This document shows positions 44,346 through 57,415 of a stretch of DNA of 64,000 nt, piece after piece. The position numbers and the translations under genes were made by a program. Location of the stretch: the NCBI GenBank assembly GCA_950295325.1, contig OX485806.1, forward strand, positions 9,300,001 to 9,364,000. The letters are read 5' to 3'. Every line of letters begins with the position of its first letter. Within the stretch, counting starts at the first letter, position 1. The notes beneath the pieces are model-generated. The model saw only the letters and a program-made list of their open reading frames with translations. It made no database searches and was not told the origin of the DNA. The stretch is from Polytrichum commune (taxonomy: Eukaryota; Streptophyta; Polytrichopsida; Polytrichales; Polytrichaceae).

Positions 44346-46894
44346 TTTCCTTAATTTCACTCTTTGGCAGTGGAAATGCGTTGCTCGTATTAAACAATTT
44401 AAACAATTAAACGCTCACAAGTGTCACTCCTTCAGCATCGCCTTCATATGATATATTGTTGTCTATGGATCACGCTACGAATATTATGATGAAAGGTTCG
44501 GCACCCACTTCTTCAAGGAGACGAAACATGCAATCAATGCGAGTTCTCTTAGCCAATCTTGCAACTTTGGCTTGTAGCCGTTTTCCCCGTGGCTTTCGGA
44601 GCTCCTATGAATATGTCGACCGTTATCATCCAAACAAAGATTTTTTTTCATCGTAATAGCTGACCATATACCTCCCCCGCCACCCAATTATATTGACTAT
44701 TGACCGTAGAATGGTTAGCAAATTGTGAGCAATTAATCTAGTTTCCCTTAAAGACATGTCTCTTTGGTGTCATCTCCCACTCCAAAAATACAATACCAAA
44801 CGTAAGACAATGATTATCTAATGAAACATCCATCTGAAATGGTTGAACCTATTTTGGGACGCACCCTAGATCACAGAGGCCCAAATTACACAAGTCCTCA
44901 AATGCCAATATGGTAGATATATGGGCAATTACGCGGGGCGGGGTGGGGGGGGGGGACACAAAATAAAGTCAAAACAAATCCTCAAATAAAACATATCACC
45001 ACTCTATAACCTATGCCCACCCAAACAATACGACGTTTGTCTTCACCTTCTCTCATGTTGCACAAAAAAACACATCAACAATCTTTGCACTAATCGACAC
45101 AATAAAAGCATTCCATGGCTTGGCGAACACCCTACTATCACACCCCTCAGCACAGTGCTTCACACTCATTAGTGTCGTTAGACTCAATGGATGCACACTG
45201 GACACACAAAACCCACAAAGCTCTTGGAAACATATCTCAAATCTCTATTTGATACCTCACACACATACCTCAATAAAAGGAGACTGGAAAAGAAACAAGC
45301 ACCAATTTCATTACACTAAATTATTCCACCCCACCTCTACTTTACCCCAATAATGAAAAAATTAATATACTACAATCCATCCATGAAAATAGGGATTAAA
45401 CCACAACCTACCCACGGCCACGTGGCCATTACAAGGAGGAGGCGAACGGACATCACATTTCAGATGTAATACAAACACCAATGTTCTTTTTTCCCTTCTT
45501 TACTTTTCTCTTCTTTTCTTTCTACTGATGCTATAGATTGGTGAAGATTTGCAAATATAATATGATCTTGAAGTGATCAAAATGTCACAATGTTGTTGAG
45601 ATATGAGCATTTCATGAGGTTGAGAGGATAACCATGCACGTGACGTCATGATCAAGCTTTTAAAGGCGACATACAAAATTGAATGTTATGTCTAGTGAAC
45701 AACAAATGGCTAAATAATAGCGAAATCCAAGGGGCATTTATGTTGCAGTCACAAATGTCCTCTTAGGCATATGTATGTTCAAGAAAAGTTTCTATTCTAA
45801 CTTAGGCTCACATAACTTAAGCCCACACTTAGCTTATGGCTTGCTGCTTACAAACTCTTAACATTCCAATGCAAATGACTCAAATGAAACTCATCAAAGT
45901 CAACGTGAATTGACAACAGTCAACAATTTATGATTCAAGAGTGAAATGCAAATTTGTATCCCTTTGACAAATGCAAATCGTGCATTTTGGGTTCATCTTG
46001 CCATCTGAACCTAATAATACTTGAATCTTACAGTGTTTGGGGCACAAAACTCCAGCAAGAGAGTGAACGGGTTTAAGGTAGAAATGCCTTGAATGGATAC
46101 TTTCCTCTCTGCGCCCACTTCTCATAGAGTATGAAACACAATTAGTGTGTAATAATAAGAAAATCCGAGTTGTGCTCTTAGCCATTTGCCTCATAAATTT
46201 TAGAGCTCATATGGTAATCTTATTCATTATCAAAGTGAAGATTCTCGTGCTCATTAAGTAGGTCCTCCCAATCATGTTGACTATTGAGTCTAAAATGATT
46301 AGCATATTTTGAGCATGTACCAAAATCTATTTTAACTACATGTTTTTTGTTTTTTGGTGTGTCTTCTTAGATCCACACCTAACCACATACCTCTCAAATA
46401 TAGCTATGTTGGATTTAGGCACATCTACCTTACAAATAAGTAAACAAGATGATGCTGATAGCAACATCCAGTACACAGGAAGCACAACACTTGGAGAACA
46501 CTTGGACACAGATGTTTGGTACAATTTTACGTTGAATGATGTGAGCGCCACCTAGACATTGTAGATTACAAAAACACATGGAACATGTGTATCATGAATG
46601 ATTCCCACATAATCCAAGGTCCAAAGATTACGATAGCAAATATAAAATGGGTAAAACAAATGCTAAACACTGGATCTGGGCCGAGCTGACTTGTGAGGTC
46701 AGCCCTCTTATGCCGAAAAATGTCTCTCTCTTTCTAAGAGACGACAATAATTTCCCCCAAGTGGAGCTAGGCACTAAGTCAAGTAGCTTCAAATACATGG
46801 CTGCTTGTGGGTATTTACAACTATCATATAGTTACAAAGGATAAGACTGCAATAGAACTTCCAACAGAGGTGATGACAAAGTAGAAGGTTTTTG
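44346..46894. other. Gene-free stretch with family A pieces
   Basis: A G-rich run sits at 44937-44955. Positions 46108-46440 are another family A copy on the + strand ('cttctcatagagtatgaaac' to 'ggcacatctacctt'). No gene is seen. Confidence 0.55.
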
Positions 46895-49800
46895 TCAAGA
46901 TGATTCGTCAGTAAGAAGTGGCGCTTCTTGAGACTTGTATGGTTGGTCACTGTTAAAGCCAACATCTTTGACTCCATCGTTTTCTAAAGTCAGGAACAAA
47001 GCCCCTGCATAAAGCATGAAACATCTCAATAAGTAAATCATCACCGAAGTACCTTTGTGCAAAATGACCTTTGCTCAACATGAACCGAAGACTTTCATGT
47101 AAACCCAATACGGAGAGGATAATTTGTTAAGAGAATAATTTACCAGCTCCCCAAATGGCAGCAGCAAGATAGAATATGGAGGTCAGAAGCAGCGTGGTGA
47201 AGCGCCAGTTATGTACCCAATCCTGTGATAAGAGAAGGATAAATCCCAAGTTAGGAACAAAGTGCAAAATCTCACAAACAGGTAATTCATTTTGAACAGA
47301 CGGAGTAGATTTTTTTTTTTTCCTTTAATGAGTGATGATGCCACCGGCTTGAATTCTGGTGTTGCTTCATCTTCACTAAGTTGGACTGATTCTATATGTA
47401 ATTCGAAACAAACATCACAAGGTTCCTACATGGTTGGTTGAAAATATTCAATTCACACTGGATACTTCCACTATGATTAGGTGGACCATAGCAGTAGGAT
47501 GCACCGGCAATTAATTGCTAGGAAGGTCGCCCATTTGAGCACTATTCCGGCCTTAGGCGGCTTAACTTTGGAGTTCCCATAGGGTCATGGTTAAGACCTT
47601 GGGTTTAAGGCATCCCCAAGTAGAGAACATAACAAAGGATGGAGACAATTCCAATTGTAAGGTGGGCATGCCTAAATCAAACATAGTAATAATTTGGATG
47701 ATGTATTTGAGTGGTATGTGGTTAGGTGTAAATCTAAGAACAGCCACCAAAAAACCATGTGTTTAAAAGAGATCGGACTACATGCTCAAAATATGCTAAT
47801 CATTCTAGGCTCAATAATCAACATGATTGGGAGGACCTATGTTGCCACTTGATGAGCATGAGAATCTTCACTTTGATGATATATAAAATATTCATTAGAG
47901 CTCCGAAAATTGTCGCTACAGGTGCGGTTTCATTTTGCTAATCATCTCGCACTAATTGCGTGTTTCATATCCTACAAGAAGTGGGTGCAGAGAGAAAAGT
48001 ATTTGAATAACACACATTTACCTTAAATAAGCGATCCAACGGAGAAACTACATGGTAATAGACGTAGAAGGAACTAGCAATGAAGTGAGGGAGTACCTGA
48101 AAGGCTCCTACAATAGGAGACGAGGGAACGTCTCCAAATACATGTATAAACACCGTTGACATAGCCATGGCAAGTGGCATTAGAGTAGGGCTTACACTGC
48201 GTAAAGAGACAAAATTCACAGGTCCCTGCCAGCCAAACATCATGCTATTATCAATACAAATTGCAAGGCCTTCACATAGCCCTTAATAACCATGTTAGCC
48301 ATAAAAACCATTGTCCACCTGCAATGATCTAAAACTAGAATGTGTGGATGACATATTTTGAACAGGTCACCACCAATGTTGGACTAGTATATAGGTGAAT
48401 GCATGGTATCAATACACGATATTAATAGTGGTATCAAAGAACCTACCTAACCGTTATCAAGCCAATATTCGTACTTGGTGGGTATCACAGGATGAGAGAA
48501 TCTTTGTATACCCAAGTTATTATTTGGGTCAATACCATCCTAATACCATATTGCTACTAGGGTGAATTTACCTAGGTTTGAAGTTCCTTGGATGGTACAT
48601 AGACCCCAATGGTATTGAAACAAAAGAGCCTTCAAATACGTGTACCCTACCGGTGTCAAACAGATGTAAAAACTCATTATATATATTACAAGTTGCAACA
48701 GCGTTTACATGGACTTCTGTGAGAGACGACATAAACATGACTTACCTGAGTGGCAAATAAGAAAAACTCTCCAATTGCAAAGAGAGGAATAAAGACTGTC
48801 AAGCTCCGTGACATGAATGCTATCAAGCAACCCGAGGCACCCAGTGCTGTCGCCAATGCAAGCAGCTGTTTTACCCACCACAAAAAATGATAAAAATACT
48901 CACTTGTACTCCTTCAGATAACTTAATTATGTAATCTCCACCGAGGAATTATGAACTAAACGGGGAACTCACAATTACACCCAATAGCATCTTACTTGAG
49001 GTAAAACTCTCCCATTATCAATATGCAGCATCTAAGTTTCATTTTCTTGCAAAAATATCTTCTGATCTAACCAAAGACCTGATTGATCTCAGAAGATTCA
49101 TTTTCAAAAGACACTACAATTATTGCTGATGGAAAATCATAAAACAAAAGACAATTGCGCAAGGCAGCACACAGCACACCTTGAATGCATTCCGAACGGT
49201 GGACCCAATATAATCCAAGAAAAGACCACCACATATTGTGCCCACAAGTCCAGCAAATATGGTTACACCTCCGAATACCACATCTGCATTCTCCTGTTCA
49301 TTTGCACATTTCCATACATTTATGAGCTCATTCATGTAAAGCATCTGACACTCTACATTGAGTGGCCTTCAGCTTTCTATAAGAGAGCCAAATAGAAAAA
49401 GAAAATGCATGTTTCATGTTCTCTCTGCCATTAAGTTCTCTACAAGCATCTCTACAAATATCAAGTAATGCCTCTAAAAGCCTAACGAACTTCACAAATT
49501 TTATAGTAAATATGAAGTTAAGGTCACAAGACTGTAAAGAGACATCTTCAAGAAGCAACTTGGTGCAACTGAATAATTGATCACAGCCATATAGTCTACA
49601 CTCATCCATAAGTTAAAGATTTGTTCACAAAGAAGTTGACATGTGTGTATGATATTCAAGAGATATCAAATCTGTCAATTAGGGTGAACACTTTTGAGGT
49701 TCTAAGGCGAAAGCATACCATGTTGAAGATTGCTTGACCTGCCTTTGGACCCCAATAAGCATAGGCACCCAACACGAAGTTGTAGACAATGTAACCTGCA

Positions 49801-52800
49801 GACAACCACCAATACTTAAAGTCAATAATTTGCAACAGACAACCTCAACGGAAGCTTCACTTCCTGGATGGGTTCCACTTCAGAAATGTGGGCTTCAAAA
49901 TGCGGTGACAAGAATGGCAATGCAATAAGGTAAGGGGACCTAGTTCGGTTACTTATCTCAATCAGGGCACCTATATTTGAGTGGTGTCTGATTCTGTGTA
50001 GATCTAAGAATGGACACCAAAAGGACATGTGCTTGAAAGAAATTAAACGTACTCAAAATTTGTTAACCATTCTAGACTCAATAATTAACACAATTGGAGA
50101 AACCTACATGATTGCTAAATATGAAATTCTTCAATTTTATAATTGCCGTGATATTTATGTGAGCTCCAAAAATTATGAGGAAAGTGGCTACAACCTCGAC
50201 TTGGATTTGCTAACCATCTCACCCCAATTTCGAGTTTAATATCCTCAGAAACCTGGGTGCAGAGCTAAAAGTGTCTAATCTAGGCCCACTTACCTTACCA
50301 CACAAATTGATATAAAGTAGACAATCATGAAAATAGAGCTACTTGCCACTACGGATGACTACAGTGTGATGGGATAAACTCAATACCTAAAACATTAGTG
50401 GTATAAGCTTTGGACAGCCCAAGCTCCTTGACATCTTCCAGCACACTGCTCAGTTGTGGACCTGACAAAACTCTTGTAGCCCAAAAGAAATTGGAATATC
50501 AGTACATGGCCTCAAACCTGGAAAATAAGACTTCAGACAGCCAACCTAATGTGATTTTACAAGAGAAACCACTCCTCAAGGATTGCAAAACAAGGTTGCA
50601 CTAAACAAGGAATGTGAATGACAGAAACTCACTGACTCTTTCCATCATCCCCTCCTAGTGGTTCATGCAGAGTTTCAGCCACGTCATCTATCATGGAAAT
50701 CTTCATTGTTAGTTTCCAAGTATACACAAATGTAACAAAGTGTAGAGCAACACAGAAGGTTGCTATGCTCAAAGTCAAAATTGGTCATAAAATTGAAAAA
50801 GTGATACATCGGCAGCATCTAAGTCAAGCTCTGCTCCTGCCCTAAGGAAGCAACACTACTCAAGCAGCACCCCTATGGAACAGTCAACCATGAATGATAT
50901 TTGCATAGTAAAGAAGTTAATGACCAAACAACAAACCTCCAGCTGGTGTGTCCTGGGTTTCTAAGTCAGATTGTGGAATGATACTAGCCTCCTTTGCACC
51001 TCCTGTTTGGATACCAGATAGAAATAGAATGCATCAGCTAGGTACATACACAAATCAGGATTCCATGTACATGAATTTTGAGAGAAATACTTTCTATCCT
51101 GGTCCACCAGAATGTACACCAGGTTAGGAGGATGTTGGTCATAAAGGATAGTGTATAGTTAAATTTCTTGTAATGCAAACTGCACTCTCATCCGATCTAT
51201 CACGCTAGCATTTTGGAAAGTCATGGACAATAGACTTCACACTAGGAAGCAAGGGCAAAAAATCAACCAATTTAAGGTGAGCTAAATATGATTCGATGTC
51301 ATAAACCATATAACATATTATGTCAATACTAGTCCGGGGTTCATACATATTGTCACATATCCCATATAAATACACCACTGGTCTTTCAAGGGTGATGTGC
51401 CAAAAAGTCTCACAAAGGAAGTCGCCTGAATTTTCCTTGGCTGCCTCCTAAAGAACACCCTTTAGGGCCACCTTAGGGCCAATGTGAAGACTCGACCACA
51501 AAATGTGCTCAATCTTGACCTGGCTTGCCTGGACGCCTTGTATAAAGCAGCTCTAAGACTGTATTCTGAGGCCTAACTGATTTTTTGCAAAGGAACAGCC
51601 CCGGCACTGGAACAAAGCACAAAGCAAGACAAGTGGATTACCTGTCAAATAGATTCGATCTGACACAAAACCAAAGATAGCAAATGGTAGCATAAGCAGG
51701 CTCTCAATCCAAAATGCAGCCCGCCAGCCCAAAGCTCCTCCAACCTGCATTATTAGATGGAAAATCCATACCAACCCACTCTCAAAAAGTGGACTCAGAA
51801 ACAGAAACCACCACAGAAGTTTACAAACTTCTTCAAGGAAAGGATAAATCACTGACAAACTCAGGCATCCAAGATAATTATATCCACTGCTAACTAAAAG
51901 GACTGAAAAGAGAGAAGAACCCTGGCTATGTTCACTTACCACACCTCCATACACATAGCCTATGGCAATTCCTACTGGTATGAACATGTAGAAGATCGAA
52001 AGCCATGCTGAACTCTGCAATCCAACCATCTGGCCACATTAGCAGCATGCCCTCAAAGAAGAATTTTCATCACAGAAACTACACCTCCAGCAAAGCGGAC
52101 AAGAAAACAATGTGATCATGCACCCATTGGAATCAAACAAGGAATTATGAACCAATAGAACCAACCTTCAATGCAAACAAGTTATTTTCCATAAGAGACA
52201 TATATTGGAGTATTTCATCACAGAAACATGCCTCTAGGAATGAACACGAGAACAAATGTTGATCAAGAACCCATTGGAATCAAACAAGAAATATGAACCA
52301 AAAGCACCGACCCACAGTTGTAAGCAGCTTATTAATAATGATAGAGCCATGATCAAACAAGAAATATGAACCAAAAGCACCGACCCACAGTTGTAAGCAG
52401 CTTATTAATAATGATAGAGCCATGATCCAAAAAAGCTCATGAGTCCAAGACAGCAACTGGCTGCCAGTCAGACCTTGTAAATAGACTTGTATGGAATTTA
52501 TCTCTAAGAGTTCTACCTGAGAAGGTGGGGCAACATCAAGAATAAAGGGAGCAGCAAGGCTGATAAAAGATGCCTCTCCCACTCCAACCAACCTGCAACA
52601 GCCATAACCTTATTGATTATGTTCTACTATCCTTGTGAAATACTAATCTATGAAGTCACAAGAAAAGCATGCACAGTTTTCAGGCCAGATATATGATGGG
52701 TGTGCATGAAGGGTGTAATACATGTAATTGTTTACTTACATTCGAAAAACTGTGATGGACCAGAAACCGGTAGAAAAACCACAGCCTGCTGTCGCAAATA

Positions 52801-54247
52801 CCCAGACTGATAAACCCACGCCGATCAGTCGAAACGGATTCAACCTGTAGAGGTCCAGAATAGAGCGTCAAAGAAGTCAGACTCTGCAATTGCATCAGGA
52901 GAGCATGCAGAAGTGCCGGATGATTATGCACATCAACCTATCAAACTCAACAATTGCAAACAAGATTCAACTATTTGATGCAGGATTCAAAGAGCAGAAG
53001 TTAAACAACCCAACCCTCATAATTTGAAGTTGTAAACATCTTTTAATTTTAACAACCTACAGACAATACATATGTTGTTGTTCGGTAAGGTGCACTTACG
53101 TCTTCGAAAGATGTGCAAATACAGGAGATGCCACCAAAAGCCCAACCATGAACGCCGACGACAAGAACCCATCTTGAAAGTACGACAACCCAAATTCACC
53201 CCTGCCAGAAAACAAGAGATGTGACTAAAACCTCATGCCGTACCAAGTGTTGATGAGAACCACTTTCCTAAATCACAGCTAATACTTGAATGCTATAACC
53301 GGATCACTTTGCACTAGAACAGAATACAGAATGAAAAGACAACTTTGTGAAGAAATTTGAAAACTTATACAGGAAGTTCAAGATAACAAGAAAAACCGTA
53401 ACAGCACCACAAATCTTTCTAAATGCATGGCCTAATTTTCACAGGGAAGAAAACTCCATCTTTTGTTCTTTACAACCTAGTGTAGCCCTAGGACTCGTGC
53501 AATAGCAAGTCTCGATGACGACGTGTTTCCTGAACCACAGCTACTACTTCAATGCTGTGATTAATCACTTCGCACTAGAACAGAATACAGAGTGAAAAGA
53601 TGACTATGAGAATGAATTTGAGGGACTGACACAGGAAGTTAAAAACAACAAGAAAATGACCAAGTCCTGTAACACCATCATAATTCTTTCTAAACACGTA
53701 GCCTAAATCCCACTGTAACGAAAAACTTCAACATTGGTTCTTCAAAACCCTGTGTAGCCCTAAGGCTCATAAGTTAAAAAAACTTCTGCCAAAGATCAGA
53801 GAGACTCCCGTATCAATTTCGCATAAAACAACACGAAGACTGCTGATGATTTTGAGCACAGGTGAGCATAATTTCATTAGAAAAGTGGTGTGATCATCAA
53901 TAGAGAAGAACTTTACTTACTGGATGCCCGAACCATGGGAACAAGTGTCATCTGGCTTACAGCTAGCGTCTCCTGGAGCTCCGTTCACTCCATTGCTCGC
54001 AATTGTTCCTCGGTCCAAGTAATTGAGCATGTTAATGCAGCAAAAAATGATGAGCAACCTGCACATGAATCATCCATGGGAAAAAATGCACTTCCAAAAT
54101 TGAGGTAAGAGTTTCTCAAAACCGGACAGAATCCCCTCACAAAATCAGAAATCGAAATTGAAAGAAGGATATTGAAGCGAACCTCCGAGGTGTGAACCAT
54201 CGGGGCTGTTGTTGGCGTCTGCCATCGTCGTCCACGGTGCCCGCCAT
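46895..54247 (-). CDS. Spinster-like major facilitator transporter (16 exons)
   Basis: Exons in transcript order: 54247-54183, 54058-53921, 53201-53100, 52844-52740, 52592-52517, 52014-51940, 51744-51642, 51002-50937, 50687-50637, 50461-50387, 49795-49719, 49293-49180, 48865-48746, 48225-48097, 47222-47144, 47004-46895. They sum to 1485 nt (494 aa) with every phase agreeing. Family hallmarks: NYLDRGTIASN in helix 1, FMVGLLVASPVFA, NPFRLIGVGLS, VGVGEASFISLAAPFI in helix 4, GYVYGGV, YWGPKAG, FGGVTIFAGLVGT, FATQGPVNFVSL and HVFGDVPSSP. Spinster proteins are 12-helix carriers linked to sphingolipid or lysolipid export from late endosomes and lysosomes; the plant substrate is unproven. Residues 222-275 form the central loop. 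The tail ends APLLTDESS, with a possible dileucine sorting signal. Introns carry 5S-like, family A and tandem repeats. The donor of intron 9 is the least certain splice site. Confidence 0.94.
47423..47622 (-). mobile_element. 5S-like retroelement copy 3, in transporter intron 14
   Basis: The best-preserved copy. On the reverse strand it reads CCTATGGGAACTCCAAAGTT, AAGTTAAGCCGCC, then AAATGGGCGACCTTCCTAGC. From AAGTT to GGGCGACC it spans 44 bases, the same as in 5S rRNA. The shared tail 'ctaatcatagtgg' and 'attttcaaccaaccatgtag' follows. It lies in the transporter intron on the same strand as the gene. Confidence 0.75.
47665..48010 (-). mobile_element. Family A element in transporter intron 14
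   Basis: Words run from 'tgggcatgcctaaatcaaac' through 'gtgtttaaaagagatcggac' and 'attgggaggacctatg' to 'catatcctacaagaagtggg'. It lies about 40 bp from the 5S-like copy. Confidence 0.75.
49935..50290 (-). mobile_element. Family A element in transporter intron 10
   Basis: Word order 'ggacctag', 'tatttgagtggtgtctg', 'gaatggacaccaaaagg', 'ttggatttgctaaccatctc' and 'gggtgcagagctaaaagtgt'. It matches the reference copy at full length. Confidence 0.75.
52279..52424. repeat. 73-bp near-perfect tandem duplication in transporter intron 5
   Basis: The segment starting 'atcaaacaagaaatatgaac' at 52279 recurs at 52352 with no visible change, implying a recent event. An older, diverged relative lies near 52120 ('cattggaatcaaacaagg'). 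Confidence 0.92.
53262..53772. repeat. Diverged tandem duplication of about 258 bp in transporter intron 2
   Basis: 'cactagaacagaatacaga', 'acaggaagtt', 'tctttctaaa' and 'tgtagcccta' occur in order in both halves (53262-53520 and 53521-53772). Many substitutions separate them, so this is an old duplication. Confidence 0.85.
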
Positions 54248-54359
54248 CGTCGGATTTTGCGAAAGGGAATTCAAGCTTGCTTCGCCATAGCCAGAAACCA
54301 GAAAACCCTAATCCTGGCCTGAAGACAGAGGATCCCAATTCATTCCTTTTCGTTTCTAT

Positions 54360-54475
54360 CACTTTCCTATCATCTTACTTTTTTCTCCTTATAGGTTACT
54401 TTTTCTCCTTTCACGTTACTTTTTCTTGTTTTCCTCTTACTTTTCTGCTATATTGACTTTTTTCATTCTAGGGCC
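54360..54475 (-). promoter_or_regulatory. Pyrimidine-rich iterated tract upstream of transporter
   Basis: 'ttactttttctcctt' and variants repeat four to five times about 110-230 bp upstream of the ATG. On the transcript strand it is an A/G-rich tract. It could be leader or core-promoter DNA; no TATA box is fixed. Confidence 0.4.
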
Positions 54476-54690
54476 GCTTTGTTGGAGAGGAGATAAAGTT
54501 TGTAAAGGACACTAAGTACCTAATGTACCTTCTAAGTTACATGTTCTACATTCTTTACACTAGACATTTATTTATTTATTTATGAGTATGGCTCATGCCA
54601 ATGACTTGTGACACCTATGTACATATGTTGAAGGTGACAACATTGGGAACCCTTCATAGATCGGATTTTTAAGTTACTTTGACTCAAAAA

Positions 54691-55287
54691 CTACACTAAA
54701 TAATACATTCGTTGTCATATCATATTTTATGTCATTATGGTAACTTGTTCAATGACACTTCTAATGAATAGGTTTATAAGTATTATCATCCCAAATTACT
54801 TTTAGTTCACCCACTCTTAGTTTGGTATATGTATCATGCATTCTAAACTTTTGTGATGAACAAATGATTGAAAATTGGATAAAAAATTGCTCGGTAAGTG
54901 ATAATCATTGCATTATTGTAAATCTAGAATACCCAATTTTTCTATACAAGGATTGGTAAATAATATAAGGTTTATATCTAGTATGGTGACGTTATCTATG
55001 TGCTTTACAACTACACTTTTTCAATCGATTAATGTCGGTAACCATTTGGAGTTACACATTGCTATAGTATTTTAGTAAGAGTACCAGTTTTTGCCCAAAT
55101 AACATACATAACTAATATGCACATCAAAGACACACGATATAACTTACTTGATAAAAAAAGGTCAATGTCGGCAAAAAGTTATAGCAACACATAACTCCAA
55201 ATGGTAACCCACACTAATAGGACGATTTGGTGTAGTATTGAGCAAGACAAATAGAATTGGCAACACTAAATACAATATTTAATGTAG
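54691..55287. mobile_element. Family B MITE carrying a nested MITE
   Basis: It starts CTACACTAAATAATACATT and ends 'acaatatttaatgtag'. It follows the same internal order as 19371-19768 ('tgacacttcta', 'ggtaagtgataatcattgc', 'gtattgagcaagacaaatag'). A 191-bp element at 55028-55218 interrupts it. Confidence 0.8.
55028..55218. mobile_element. Small MITE nested in family B
   Basis: The left end reads GGTAACCATTTGGAGTTA with upstream 'attaatgtc'; the inverse of the right end reads GGTTACCATTTGGAGTTA with 'attagtgtg'. The inverted ends run about 40 bp. A second member is at 28431. Confidence 0.8.
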
Positions 55288-55441
55288 TGTACTCGAGAAG
55301 ATTGAATTTGGATGCATCGATCATAAACTTGAAAGGGTCGGATTTTAACCAATATTTTTAACATGGGTTTCATGAATTATATGTTGTAATGTTGTCCATG
55401 CTTTAGATTAGAAAAACAAAATTCTAAGAAAAAATCAAACA

Positions 55442-55478
55442 CGCATGCGCGCGCACGCACACACGCACACACACACAT
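55442..55478. repeat. (CG/CA)n microsatellite
   Basis: Alternating purine-pyrimidine 'gcgcgcacgcacacacgcacacac' type tract. Confidence 0.9.
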
Positions 55479-56563
55479 TGTGGTTGCACTGCTTGGTCAA
55501 GGACTCGAGACACTCATGTATGTTGAAGGTGACAACGTTGGGAATTCTTATTAGCTCAAGGTTATTCTTTAAAATTTATTTGCTTGGAAGTAGAATTAAC
55601 ATTAAAGACCCTAAATTAATTGAGTAAGTGTGAATTGGGATGCATCGGCTGCAAACTTTAAAGGGCGTTTTTTTTTATCAAATTCCTTAACATGGGTGTC
55701 ACAAATCCTTAGCCATTGAACCATGCAGTTGGTGTATGTAATGGATGTCCAGTAAAATAAGCTATGGTGGTTGCCCCTAACTATGACCAAGTCATCATCA
55801 TGTGAATCCACATTTTGTGAGTTGAACTCCAAACTCAAAAAATGAGGGAAAGACTTGGGGTTCACTTTCAATGTCATTTCTTCATATTCAAGCAAAGTTT
55901 TGTTGAAAATTTCCCAAAAGTCAAGACCTTGTTTGGAAAGTTTGTTAAGCTTATTATGGCCATTGTGACCTCGAGGTGTGCATGGCCATGAAATTGGAAA
56001 ATGGAGACCACCCATGATATTAAAGATAGTTGAGCCCGACATGACCAACATTCTTTTAAAATCGACATTTGCATGTGCACGCCATTAAATTTAGAGAACA
56101 CCCAACAATCAAAAGTTGAAGTTTTGAAGTTGGGGCACCTTAAGAAAACGACGTTTCTCCAATTTTGGGTGACACGATGAATGAAATTGTTGGGTAAAAT
56201 CGGATCTAGATGTATATTTGTTACTTCATTTTTTGATAGGCGTGTGAGAAATCCAAGTTGTCATTCATATTCCAAAGGTGGTCAAAGTGCATTCAATGTG
56301 TAGCTACATGTAGTGAGTGTCTCTCGGATTCATTGTAAGCATGTTTGGGTTGGTCCAAATCGTAAAACATGATGATTCTCCCTTCATTCTTGGAATAGAG
56401 CTAAGCAGTAGGACACTATCCATGGTCAAAGTGTCTCTTATCCATGTTGGACCCCATCTCAACCCCGATCAATGTCATCTCACATGGTATGTATCTAAAC
56501 CCAATCCAATTGAGTGAAATTGGTTTAAAAAAATAAAAATAAAAATAAAAAACTATGTTCATA

Positions 56564-56690
56564 TGAGGGTGGCTTAAACCCAAGGCCTTAACATGGATCC
56601 CCTAGGAACTTCAAGGCTAAGCTTCTTAAGGCCACAACAATACTTAGATGGGTGACCATTGGAACATGCCACATTTAATTTTATTTCTTA
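56564..56690 (+). mobile_element. 5S-like retroelement fragment, copy 4
   Basis: 'ggtggcttaaacccaaggcc', GGATCCCCTAGGAACTTC, AAGGCTAAGC and GATGGGTGACCATTGG appear in order. The shared tail seen in copies 1 and 3 is missing. Confidence 0.65.
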
Positions 56691-57415
56691 AATGTTCATA
56701 TGAGATAATATTTTGATAATTCATTACTGTCAATTGGGTTTGGACATGTTAATTTCAGGTCTTTGAAGTTAATTATTGTGTCAATTAGCATCAAGTAACT
56801 TTGGGCTATACAATATTTGAGGTTATTTTTGTTGGATAAATGAGGGGTACATCATGAATTCCAAAGAGTGGTGCATCATACATTTTGATTATGTTAATCA
56901 TACATGATGGTGTATAATGTAATTATCTTATGATATATGCAATATTGTTTATGCTTGTAGATGCTTCATAGTAGCATGACGTGGCACACATCAAAGCAAA
57001 TAAGAGAATCATGTAGTTATTACATCCTTAATCATGAAATCAAGAGGTTCTTTTAGCATTTTATTGGATCCACATGATAATTTGGCCTCCATAATCTTGT
57101 TATGTATGGTTATGAACCATATTTTCCTTTTGCCAAAGACTGCTTAGGGTGAGTTTTCATGTAGACCACTTGCCCACTAGATTCTAGAAAATAACGTGCC
57201 AGAGGTGTTCACATGTAGTTTAGCACGAGTTGTCATTCAACCACGTGATAGCAGTCCACTAGAATGTGGAGGGATGTGGACACATGTTGCTAGACTTTCA
57301 TGCACCCATTGAAGAATCTTTAATCTACAAGTGTTGGTTACCGAAGGATTGAAGATTGGTTTTAGAAGAGGAGGATTCCAGTAGGTGGGGAGATTTTTTT
57401 AGAAGATGGGAGTAG

